Shown: in pieces, positions 1 to 7,271 of the stretch
How the letters are laid out: each line of letters starts with the position of its first letter
How positions within the stretch are numbered: position 1 is the first letter of the stretch
Source: Pelagibaculum spongiae
GTDB lineage: Bacteria > Pseudomonadota > Gammaproteobacteria > Enterobacterales > Pelagibaculaceae
Assembly (NCBI RefSeq): GCF_003097315.1
Contig: NZ_QDDL01000016.1
Location: 18,203-82,202 of the forward strand
Reading direction: 5' to 3'
DNA: 64,000 bases
Notes under the pieces: generated by a model
What the model saw: the letters and a program-made list of their open reading frames with translations, nothing else
Told to the model about the DNA's origin: nothing
Database searches by the model: none
Made by a program: the position numbers and the translations under genes

Positions 1-448
1 TGACTGCTGGCGTGTTACCGGTTTGTGCAATCGCCCGATCTGCCAAGGTATTAATTAGGGTCGATTTTCCAACATTGGGAATACCTAAAATCAAAGCATT
101 CAATGGCTTGATAATGTAATTACGCCCTTCTGGCATCATTTTCTGGCACAGCTCAAGTATGCGTTTAACTTCGCCTTTTTGTTTCTGGTGCAGGGCAATG
201 GCTTTAACGCCAGGCTCTTGCTGCAAGGTCTCGACCCATCGTTTAGTCACTGCAGGGTCTGCTAAATCGCTCTTGTTCAGGATCTTTAAAAATGGCTTTT
301 CACCTCTCAGTAGTGGCACCAAGGGGTTGCTGCTGGAGTAGGGTAGCCGGGCGTCCAACACTTCGATCACCACATCGATCTTCGGCATCAGCTGTTTGAT
401 CTCTTTGCGGGCCTTGTGCATGTGGCCTGGGAACCAGTTAATCGCCAT
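1..448 (-). CDS. ylqF: YlqF/RbgA-type ribosome-assembly GTPase, C-terminus cut by window edge
   Basis: N-terminal 149 codons of a circularly permuted GTPase. The start MAINWFPGHMHKA is the family's signature N-terminus. It is followed by the G4-type motif LNKSDL and then the P-loop GIPNVGKST, i.e. G4 before G1, the permuted order typical of YlqF/RbgA/YawG. Family members bind the large ribosomal subunit during late assembly. The gene runs off the left edge, so the C-terminal helical domain is not visible. The ATG at 448 is chosen because it gives the conserved N-terminus. Confidence 0.9.
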   Translation of the reverse strand, partial: MAINWFPGHMHKARKEIKQLMPKIDVVIEVLDARLPYSSSNPLVPLLRGEKPFLKILNKSDLADPAVTKRWVETLQQEPGVKAIALHQKQKGEVKRILELCQKMMPEGRNYIIKPLNALILGIPNVGKSTLINTLADRAIAQTGNTPAV

Positions 449-681
449 TCTTAATCTCGCTTGTTAAATACATCGTCGCAGCCAAGGCTATCGCCCTCTA
501 GGGAGAATAGAAACTATTGCTTTCAGCCCAACCATTGGCATGAAATATCAGCTAAACGGTTGGTCTGGCAATTGGCGCGCTATTAAGTCGGCTATTCTAA
601 TCGGTTTGACTGCAGATGGCAGCTTGAACCAGAAAACTAATGTATGCTTGCGGTGTTTTTTAGTGTTAGAGGCAGGCAGGC

Positions 682-1524
682 ATGGTTAAGTTAGGGCAGA
701 TGAATCGACTTAAGGTCATTAAACAGGTCGATTTTGGACTCTTTCTAGATGGCGGTAATAAAGATATCGATGGATTTGGTGAGATTCTATTACCACGTCG
801 TTACGTGCCTGAGAATACTCAGATTGGTGATGATTTAGATGTGTTCATCTACCTCGATTCTGAAGATCAGTATATTGCCACTACTGAAACACCCAAAGTA
901 ATGCTGGGCCAGTTTGCCTGTTTGAATGTGGCAATGGTCAACCAAGTGGGTGCATTTCTTGATTGGGGCTTACCGAAAGATTTGCTGGTACCTTTTGCCC
1001 AGCAGCGACCAAAAATGGAAGAAGACCGCCATTATGTGGTGTATGTCTACCTCGATAACTCGGGCCGTATTGCCGCAACTGGTCGTTATGATAAACACCT
1101 CAACCAGAGCAAGCCTGAATATAAATCACGCCAGAAAGTTAACGTTCTGGTGGCGGGTCGAACCGATTTAGGCACCAAGGTGATTGTTGAAAATGCCCAT
1201 TGGGGACAAATTTTCCAGTCAGACATTACCCAGCCATTAAAGTATGGCCAGAAGCTGGAAGCCTTTATCAAGAAAATCCATGAAAATGGCAATATTGATA
1301 TTATGCTAGAGCAACCTGGCTACGCTAAAATCGATGCATTATCGCAAAGTATTTTAAATAAATTACATGCATCTCGTGGCTTTTTGCCGGTACATGATAA
1401 AACAGATCCAGAGCTGATTCGCCGTTTGTTCTTGTGCAGTAAAAAATCTTTCAAGCAAGCAATTGGCGGCTTGAAGCGACAGGGTTTGATTGAGATTCAA
1501 GGCCAGGGCATTAAACTGCTTTAA
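682..1524 (+). CDS. cvfB: CvfB-like S1-domain RNA-binding protein
   Basis: 280 aa, usual length for the CvfB/YitL family: successive S1-like OB folds followed by a C-terminal winged helix. The N-terminal region (residues about 5-65, with GEILLPRRYVP) and the second repeat (GAFLDWGLPKDLLVPFAQQ, about 90-110) match the family. The C-terminus (RLFLCSKKSFKQAIGGLKRQGLI) is the winged helix. In Gram-positives the family affects virulence-factor expression; its role in gammaproteobacteria is not established. Start chosen at 682 after a purine-rich stretch; an internal Met seven codons in is possible. A strong terminator follows. Confidence 0.8.
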   Translation: MVKLGQMNRLKVIKQVDFGLFLDGGNKDIDGFGEILLPRRYVPENTQIGDDLDVFIYLDSEDQYIATTETPKVMLGQFACLNVAMVNQVGAFLDWGLPKDLLVPFAQQRPKMEEDRHYVVYVYLDNSGRIAATGRYDKHLNQSKPEYKSRQKVNVLVAGRTDLGTKVIVENAHWGQIFQSDITQPLKYGQKLEAFIKKIHENGNIDIMLEQPGYAKIDALSQSILNKLHASRGFLPVHDKTDPELIRRLFLCSKKSFKQAIGGLKRQGLIEIQGQGIKLL

Positions 1525-1532
1525 TTGATTTG

Positions 1533-1583
1533 AAAAAGCCGCCGCTGTATTAATTATTATATTAATACAGCGGCGGCTTTTTT
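1533..1583 (+). terminator. Rho-independent terminator, usable on both strands
   Basis: A long stem with AAAGCCGCCGCTG on the left and its complement on the right, extended by AT pairs around a short AT loop, ending in a T run. It sits between the convergent cvfB and thioredoxin-like genes and could serve both. Confidence 0.9.
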
Positions 1584-1615
1584 GTGTCTGTCTTTTAATC
1601 GATTATTTTTAGCAT

Positions 1616-2017
1616 TTAAGCGCGTTTAATAATCGAGAATAAATCAACTTCCAATGACACCATCGGTTTTTCTTCAATGCGACCCACTTCACGACCCTCT
1701 TTCTTGATGATAAAGGTAGGCACCTTGGTAAATTCATAAGCAGCTGCCAAACCATCTGGGTCTTGCTTTTTACGGTCTACTGCAATGTAGTTAACTTTCC
1801 ACAGCAGTTTGCTCTTGGCTTCCATCAAGGCGATGAACTTACCGACATGATGATGACAATCGGTGCACCAGGTGCCGACGATTACGGTAATTTCGATGCT
1901 TTCATCTGGCAGGATTTTTTGCAAAACATCATGGTTTGGGGTGAATTTGCTATGAAAATGTCTGAACAACTTCTGTTCGATCAACTGTTCTGGGGTAACT
2001 TTGCCGAGGATTAACAT
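1616..2017 (-). CDS. Thioredoxin-like protein with WCTDC motif
   Basis: Small cytoplasmic thioredoxin-fold protein (133 aa from the ATG at 2017; a GTG at 2047 would add ten residues). The redox motif is VGTWCTDCHHHVG, a CxxC of the CTDC type, followed by a conserved cis-Pro region KVPTFIIKKEGREVGRIEE. No signal peptide is visible. It is likely a thiol-disulfide oxidoreductase of unknown partner. Convergent with cvfB; a 78-bp gap separates it from the LysR gene upstream, so co-transcription is possible. Confidence 0.75.
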   Translation of the reverse strand: MLILGKVTPEQLIEQKLFRHFHSKFTPNHDVLQKILPDESIEITVIVGTWCTDCHHHVGKFIALMEAKSKLLWKVNYIAVDRKKQDPDGLAAAYEFTKVPTFIIKKEGREVGRIEEKPMVSLEVDLFSIIKRA

Positions 2018-2095
2018 CTGGTGCTGCTCTTGAAAAAACTTTGGCACAGATTAACACATCTGCAGCCATTACGTGTTGGCTGAGACAATACTCGG

Positions 2096-3037
2096 TTATG
2101 GACTATCCGTTTGACCACTGCAATCTAATGGCTGATGGGCAGCGATTTGCTGGCGAATCATATCGATCATATGGTTAGTTGCCGGGCCACTATAACCGTG
2201 GTGGCTGTGCACCATATATAACGGAACCTTGCGGGCTCTGCCTTGTTTCAATGGCAGTGTTTTTAACTGGCCACTGACTAATTCGGGGCGAATTTTTTCT
2301 ATTGGCAACCAAGCAAAGCCAATGCCCTTGCATGCGGCATAAATTGATGCGGTTGGATGGCTAACGGTCAGGCGTTTTGGTGAACCTAACCAGCCGCCAT
2401 CTCTATTTTGTTTGCCTGAATCACTAATAACTAGCTGGCAATGCTGACGTAAATCTACCTCGTCAATTGTCCGCTTCAGTTGGTGAAGCGGGTGCTCCGG
2501 GCTGGCAACCGCAAGAAACTCCACATCGATAATCGGGTCGCCAATAATCCCCGGCGTTAATATGGCACCAATCGCAATCTGATATTGGCTATCGAGCATT
2601 GCTTCAGTGGTACCGCTCAGCACGGTTTCTCTCAATTCGACCCGGGTTAGTGGATAACTTTTTTGGAAATTAGCCACTGCATCCAGAATCATCCAAGTCG
2701 GAAATAGTGCGTCGTAAGCAATTTTTATATCGGACTCAACCCCTTTGGAAAACTGCTGTGCCAGAGATTCAATCTGTTGGGATTGTTGTAATAACTGGCA
2801 GGCGCTGTGATAGATGAGCTTGCCTCGTTCAGTCAGTACCGATTTTCTGCCTTGTAACTTAAATAACCGTAAACCCAAGTTACTTTCAAGCTTTTGTACG
2901 CTGTAGCTAATAGATGATTGGCTTTTTCTTAAATACTCAGCCGCAGCGGCATAACCACCTTGCTCGACCACTGCAATCAAGGCTTGCCACTGTTCCAGCG
3001 TGACTTTGGCTGAGGGTTTTATCTGTTGGCTTGCCAT
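2096..3037 (-). CDS. LysR-family transcriptional regulator
   Basis: 313 aa, typical LysR length. The N-terminal helix-turn-helix covers residues about 12-70 (LEQWQALIAVVEQGGYAAAAEYL, SQSSISYSVQKLE) and is followed by the periplasmic-binding-like effector domain from about residue 95. It is transcribed away from azoR across a 258-bp gap holding an interrupted palindrome, so regulation of the azoreductase gene by a quinone or azo signal is plausible. The effector is unknown. Confidence 0.88.
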   Translation of the reverse strand: MASQQIKPSAKVTLEQWQALIAVVEQGGYAAAAEYLRKSQSSISYSVQKLESNLGLRLFKLQGRKSVLTERGKLIYHSACQLLQQSQQIESLAQQFSKGVESDIKIAYDALFPTWMILDAVANFQKSYPLTRVELRETVLSGTTEAMLDSQYQIAIGAILTPGIIGDPIIDVEFLAVASPEHPLHQLKRTIDEVDLRQHCQLVISDSGKQNRDGGWLGSPKRLTVSHPTASIYAACKGIGFAWLPIEKIRPELVSGQLKTLPLKQGRARKVPLYMVHSHHGYSGPATNHMIDMIRQQIAAHQPLDCSGQTDSP

Positions 3038-3132
3038 TAACGCACCTTAAATGTTGATTAACCCTAGCGGACTGATCTGGCGGGCAGCCAGTCTAAAAGT
3101 AGTACTAGTGTAATCAAACACATCTAAAAATT

Positions 3133-3168
3133 CGATCATACTCCACGGTTTTTTACTATGTATGATCG
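3133..3168. promoter_or_regulatory. Candidate LysR operator in the lysR-azoR gap
   Basis: Perfect 9-bp inverted arms CGATCATAC and GTATGATCG separated by 18 bp, midway between the divergent LysR and azoR genes. Spacing and position fit a LysR-type binding region; binding itself is inferred. Confidence 0.5.
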
Positions 3169-3295
3169 ACTCAATTCATACCAAACTCGCTGTCAGTTGC
3201 TTCAAGCCGCTTACAGTCATTTAAAGCGGTCGCAGCAAATTTATTAATCTTCCGGGTAATGGCGCTTTACGGTAATAGCGTTAAAGGTGATAAAA

Positions 3296-3892
3296 ATGAA
3301 AAAACTTCTTTATGTAAAAAGCAGCTTGTTTGGTGACAATGGCCAATCGAGCCAACTGGCACAGCATTTAATTGAGCAATGGCAGCAGGTTCATCAAGGT
3401 GAAGTGACAGAACGCGACTTAATTGCACAGCCGTTGCCGATGCTTGATTTGGAAGTGATGGGCGCTTTAGGCAGTGAAGCCGGACAACGAAGTGAAGCGC
3501 AACAGCAAGTTATTGACTTAGCAGATCAACTGAAAGATGAAATTGAAACCGCCGATGCACTGGTGATCGGTGTGCCGACCTACAACTTCAACCTACCGAT
3601 TCAAATGAAAGCCTGGTTTGATTTATTAGCCCGTGCTGGTGTGACGTTTAAATACACTGACAAAGGACCGGTAGGTTTAATGCAAGATAAACCGGTGTAT
3701 TTAATTGCGACTCGCGGTGGGCAATTACATCAGCAAGGTATCGATCATCAAATGCCTTTTGTTCGTCAATTCTTAGCATTTATTGGACTGACTTCGGTGC
3801 ACACGATTTATGCGGAAGATTTGGCAATGGGTGATGCGGCAGAAGCTTCATTAGATCAAGCCAAAAAAGAAATTAGCCAAATTATTGGGTAA
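3296..3892 (+). CDS. azoR: FMN-dependent NADH:quinone/azo oxidoreductase AzoR
   Basis: 198 aa flavodoxin-like protein of the AzoR family, which reduces quinones and azo compounds with NADH via a bound FMN. Visible features are the N-terminal phosphate-binding region KSSLFGDNGQSS, the P-x-YNF-x-P-x-KAWFD motif (VPTYNFNLPIQMKAWFD, about residues 94-110) and ATRGG at about 141. The start is the ATG at 3296 because AAAGG ends 8 bp upstream; a GTG three codons earlier would destroy that spacing. Divergent from a LysR gene. Confidence 0.9.
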   Translation: MKKLLYVKSSLFGDNGQSSQLAQHLIEQWQQVHQGEVTERDLIAQPLPMLDLEVMGALGSEAGQRSEAQQQVIDLADQLKDEIETADALVIGVPTYNFNLPIQMKAWFDLLARAGVTFKYTDKGPVGLMQDKPVYLIATRGGQLHQQGIDHQMPFVRQFLAFIGLTSVHTIYAEDLAMGDAAEASLDQAKKEISQIIG

Positions 3893-3942
3893 AGCACTCG
3901 GCATTCTATTCCATGCCAGTCTTTGTTAAGGCTTCAAAATTT

Positions 3943-4723
3943 GTAACCATTCAGCATGTCACACCAACCGATCCAATTTCTCCTGAATAAAGTCCGGCCA
4001 TTTACCCGCAAATAATAACGACAAAGCCTCCCCAACACCGACCCCATGTTTTTGGCAGGTCGATATATAGCTCCGGATTCTGCAATACGCTTTCACGCCA
4101 TCCCATGAGCGGAAGCAGCCTGATATCTTCTGTTGAACCTTGCTCATACGGAAGTCCCGTTCACCCTGATTATTGGTAAACGGTGCTCGGGTATTACTCA
4201 TAAACCGCAGCACGTCTGCTTCAAAATCCCGCAGCCGTTCTAATAAATTTCTCGATTTACTTCGTGCTAATTTCCCTCGTTTTAATTGACCTTTTTTATC
4301 CGCTTTTTTTGGCTCAGGTGCCGGGCATTCCCGATCACCTGCTTTTAATATTTTTCGATATCGCTTCACCCATTTTTGACACTGCTTTTCATCCAACTCA
4401 CCCCCCGCCTCATTGACTGCTGTATTCATTTCATAAAGCAGATCTTCCATTGCCTTGGCCCACTGCTGGCCATCTTGCTCATGGGCTCGCGCCAATTCAC
4501 GTACATGATGGGCGTTACACAATACATGCAAGCACAGCACAAATCGGTAGTAGCTTTTCCAGTGATCGTGTACCAATAAAACGGTAAATTTAGGCAAGAT
4601 GTCGATCGCTTCCATTGCCTCGATACCTCTTGATTCATGCGCTTCAATCCACGTCCAGCGGTCATTGCTCGCGACATGTAGCCACTTTCGTTTACCATTG
4701 ATATTGACGCCGGTTTCATCGGC
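3943..4723 (-). mobile_element. IS66-family remnant (3' part only)
   Basis: Nearly identical to the left end of the complete element at 31812-33508, beginning with the same terminal repeat GTAACCATTCAGCA. Similarity stops abruptly after about 4723, so the transposase 5' half and the other terminal repeat are lost. Unrelated sequence follows, including a GCCACCC-AAAGAATGAC stretch that resembles a reversed RAYT element end, which may mark the deletion event. Confidence 0.9.
3959..4723 (-). pseudogene. Truncated IS66 transposase (C-terminal half)
   Basis: Carries about residues 226-480 of the intact 480-aa transposase, starting near ADETGVNINGKRKW, which contains the first catalytic Asp. The N-terminal DNA-binding part is missing, and the open frame continues a few codons into non-IS DNA up to 4744. 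It should not be an active transposase. Confidence 0.9.
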
Positions 4724-5422
4724 GCGAAAACTGATGCCACCCAAAAGAATGACTATACAAGATAAAAAATAACTTATGAGTAAACTGATTTGATGATTTA
4801 TTAGTTTGCTTGTTATAAAAATATCTTATTGTTGGCCAAACACGATTGTGGGTGGCAAGCAAGTTGACCTACGGAATTAAATCGATGAATTAATTGCTCG
4901 CCCGCGTAGGTTGCACGGAGCGCTATGCGCGACCTGCAACTTTCGGGGGTATCAGTGAATTCCCTGCAAACATTATGTCGGAATTGTTTTGTGGTTTTTA
5001 GTGGATATATCAACCGTTGAAATCAATTGCACGATTGTTCCGTACAACCTCGTATCCTGGGTAAGCTCAAGCGCACCCGGGTTTTTCGTAAGCGTTATAT
5101 TTTTCAAAATTCTAACGTGATTCAATCGTAGAAAAATAAGTCGTTTAATAAATCGCTAACCAGATATTTAAACAAGTCCCCAGCGTCAAACCACCAGACT
5201 TCCAGCGCCAAATAACGCACCTCGAAGCCATAAAAGCAACCTGAAGTGAAAAGCTGTATATATAAACAGTCTATTTCTGAGGATGCTGGTTTTTATGCGC
5301 GTTTTGACTGAACGCTATCGCTAGAATGCGCGTTTTACCGAAGGTAAACCAGTTTAAATAACATCATATCAATAGGTTGAGGTGAGTCTGTTCCGAAATA
5401 ACAAAAAACCTGTTATCTTGAG
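4724..5422. other. Gene-free stretch with scattered hairpins
   Basis: No convincing gene. Structures seen: a hairpin at 4911-4939 (TTGCA and GCGC arms); a terminator-like hairpin on the + strand at 5056-5086 (CCTGGGT pairing with ACCCGGG, then five T); and a perfect 10-bp-arm palindrome at 5409-5430 (CCTGTTATCT / AGATAACAGG). Read on the minus strand the palindrome is followed by a T run, so it could terminate leftward transcription. Confidence 0.6.
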
Positions 5423-5556
5423 ATAACAGGCATGCGCGGTTTCTCGGTCAGGATTGGAAGATCTGAGGAAAACTAGAAGTATTTCAGGTGGTTGCATATT
5501 TACCAGTATGCTACAAAACCGGTATATCGCGCATGCATACTATTAAGCTGTTATGA
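5423..5556 (+). repeat. attC-like site A (candidate integron recombination site)
   Basis: The left end reads ATAACAGG then CATGCGCGG. The right end reads CGCGCATGC, then after a gap CTGTTATG. Both outer and inner pairs are complementary, as in an attC with R''/R' and L''/L' pairs, and the right end lies just upstream of an orphan gene. The arms are asymmetrically spaced, so this is the weakest of the set. Confidence 0.3.
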
Positions 5557-5572
5557 CTTTTTAGAGGGTACG

Positions 5573-6037
5573 ATGAAGAAGATTATTCCTGCACTAGGCG
5601 TTCTATTATTAGCAGGCTGCGCCACCAAGTATGTCCCGCCTCAAGGAGTTGATCTCGTTGAAGTGACATATAACCTAAGTTCCTCACCTAAGTCGGGGCC
5701 ATTCTTTTATGCACCAACTTCAGTGTTTAAATTTGAAAGCAAAGACTGTGCAAGTCCGAGCGCTATAGCAACCCTCAAAGCGCCTGATGGTAAAATTGAT
5801 TCAATAACAGTACAGGTTCCTGCAGATCAGCCTCTAATAAATAGCTACAGCACCATAACTCAAGAAGGCTCCCAAATGGTTACTAGAATAACCGGGACTG
5901 AATTTATACCTGAAAAAAATCATCAATATATTATTTCTGTATATGCATTTAGCGGGGCTTTGGTTCGAGATGTTTCTCTGACAGAACAACAAACAATAAA
6001 TGCCGCTACCGAAAAAAATGAAATCTGTACTTTTTAA
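5573..6037 (+). CDS. Small lipoprotein of unknown function
   Basis: 154 aa. MKKIIPALGVLLLAGC is a signal peptide ending in a lipobox (LLAG-C), so the mature protein should be lipid-anchored in the envelope. The rest (conserved pattern not recognised) is beta-rich with two further cysteines, near residues 55 and 152. Start at 5573 follows AGAGGG by 5-6 bp; the longer frame from 5492 is less likely. An attC-like repeat begins within 10 bp of the stop codon, which suggests cassette origin. Confidence 0.75.
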   Translation: MKKIIPALGVLLLAGCATKYVPPQGVDLVEVTYNLSSSPKSGPFFYAPTSVFKFESKDCASPSAIATLKAPDGKIDSITVQVPADQPLINSYSTITQEGSQMVTRITGTEFIPEKNHQYIISVYAFSGALVRDVSLTEQQTINAATEKNEICTF

Positions 6038-6043
6038 ATTGTC

Positions 6044-6152
6044 ATAACAAATAAGGATAGGTGTCGCGCAGCGGCTTCGTTCAACAAACACAAGCAACCG
6101 ACTCGAATTTCGCCAAGGCTCAATTCTCCCTGGTTGTTGTAAACCGTTATAT
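6044..6152 (+). repeat. attC-like site B
   Basis: Starts ATAACAAATAAGGATAGG right after the lipoprotein stop and ends CCGTTATAT just before the next gene. Outer TAAC/GTTA ends are complementary. The core GGATAGGTGTCGCGCAGC recurs at 30087-30140 and, varied, at 10805-10860, each time immediately after a stop codon. A degraded REP sequence is the alternative reading. Confidence 0.4.
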
Positions 6153-6164
6153 GTACGGGGATGT

Positions 6165-6494
6165 ATGAGAAGTAACTGGAAGACTCAAAAAGGAGATGAA
6201 TGGAGCTACGAAGATGGCTCTATTAAATCAGTTGCTGATTTTGATTCACATACCCAAATATTTACTATTAGAGATTTAAGTGGTGATCCGAGTAAAAGAA
6301 AATTGCTGGCTTTTATCAAACTTACGCAGTCTGGTTTTACTGACGCAGCGTTGGAGCTAAAGGTAAGTCGTTTCAGTCAAGGTACTAAGAAACAACTCGG
6401 CTTACTTCAATCTGGCGGCATAATAGAGTTGGCGGCTAAAGAGTCGGATTCCGGTGCTGTTAAAATTAATTACGTTAAACAAAAGAAATGGTGA
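6165..6494 (+). CDS. Hypothetical protein, 109 aa
   Basis: Unrecognised soluble protein with no signal peptide and no clear motif. Mixed charged composition with a basic C-terminus (NYVKQKKW). Ribosome binding site is weak (GGGG 5 bp before ATG). It lies between attC-like site B and a group II intron fragment, in the position expected for a cassette gene. Codon use looks similar to the lipoprotein gene and more AT-rich than the core genes. Confidence 0.5.
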   Translation: MRSNWKTQKGDEWSYEDGSIKSVADFDSHTQIFTIRDLSGDPSKRKLLAFIKLTQSGFTDAALELKVSRFSQGTKKQLGLLQSGGIIELAAKESDSGAVKINYVKQKKW

Positions 6495-6512
6495 CAAGTG
6501 TGGTCTTAGCAT

Positions 6513-6600
6513 ATAATCGGGTAGCCGAGGGTCTCTAACCCTCAGCCCCCACAACACCCTGCATGCGGGTCCGCACAGGGCGTTTCACTTGGGATAGTGA
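6513..6600 (-). mobile_element. Group II intron 3' fragment (domains V and VI)
   Basis: Read on the minus strand: CCCTG-TGCG-GACC-CGCA-TG-CAGGG forms a domain V hairpin with the diagnostic two-base bulge. A second hairpin with arms GAGGGT/ACCCTC (domain VI) follows, then the typical end GGCTACCCGATT. No maturase and no 5' end are present, so it is a dead remnant. It lies opposite to the flanking + strand genes and just after a stop codon, the position and orientation known for introns that target attC sites. Confidence 0.65.
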
Positions 6601-6693
6601 AGCGTGATCCATCTTTCTCTTAACGAGAATAAGCCCTCAGCATCTAAATATGCATTGGTTAAACCTTGCTGAATGCCCGGTTTTTTCGGATAA

Positions 6694-6747
6694 ATTTTAC
6701 AGTCGCGCTTTTTGCAAAAGACACCGCAAAAAGCGCGACTGTAAAAT
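6694..6747. repeat. Perfect 22-bp inverted repeat with 10-bp loop
   Basis: Arms begin ATTTTACAGTCGCGC and end GC; the right arm is the exact reverse complement. The loop is AAAAGACACC. No T run follows on either strand, so it is not an ordinary terminator. It sits 38 bp before the start of the next orphan gene and could extrude as a cruciform. Confidence 0.85.
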
Positions 6748-6785
6748 TAGCCGTTGTTTGAGGTGTTATGTTCTAAGGAGTAAAT

Positions 6786-7271
6786 TTGAATCATCGAATT
6801 TTCACTCTATTTCTAAGTGATTTAGAGTTTCACAAGAAAGATATAGAACCAACAGATGACCAGCAATATCAAATTGACTGCTGGCAAACGTGTAAATCTA
6901 TTGATACAGCTTTGAGAAAGCTTGTAATCGCTGAGCAATGTATAAGAAAATCACATGCTTTCTGCCCTAATGATCATCAAGTGGCTGAATATATTGAATT
7001 TCATATTGAAAATTACATAATACGAAGTCGCTCTGTATATGACAGAGTTCTGATATTCACAAATTTTCTTTGTGATATTCAAATGTCAAAAGAATATGTG
7101 AATCATAATGCAATAATAACAAATCAAAAAATTGAAAAATGGAAACTAAAAAATAAACTAAAATCTGTAAATAAGAGAGTAATAACGCCACCCAAGATCT
7201 TATTTATACCTGCCAAAAAACATTTGATTTCTCATTCGATTGCTATTGATTTAATCTGTGAAAACCGTTGA
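6786..7271 (+). CDS. Orphan protein whose 3' end is replaced by a RAYT element (HEPN-like)
   Basis: 161 aa, TTG start 5 bp after AAGGAG. Helical protein with conserved-looking stretches (YIEFHIENYIIRSRSVYDRVLIFTNFL at about 78-104, shown here as two pieces: YIEFHIENYI and RSRSVYDRVLIFTNFL) that resemble Cthe_2314-type HEPN proteins; this is tentative. From residue about 133 the frame runs into the RAYT element's left leader, so the last 28 residues (from about PPKILF) are transposon-derived and the native C-terminus is lost. Confidence 0.5.
   Translation: MNHRIFTLFLSDLEFHKKDIEPTDDQQYQIDCWQTCKSIDTALRKLVIAEQCIRKSHAFCPNDHQVAEYIEFHIENYIIRSRSVYDRVLIFTNFLCDIQMSKEYVNHNAIITNQKIEKWKLKNKLKSVNKRVITPPKILFIPAKKHLISHSIAIDLICENR

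Noticed and set aside
4813..5013. 66-aa minus-strand ORF
   Set aside because: No ribosome site, no recognisable motif, and it runs over a hairpin; probably chance.
5423..7271. A complete, active integron
   Set aside because: No intI or attI is present and the sites are irregular; only the weaker idea of cassette relics is kept.
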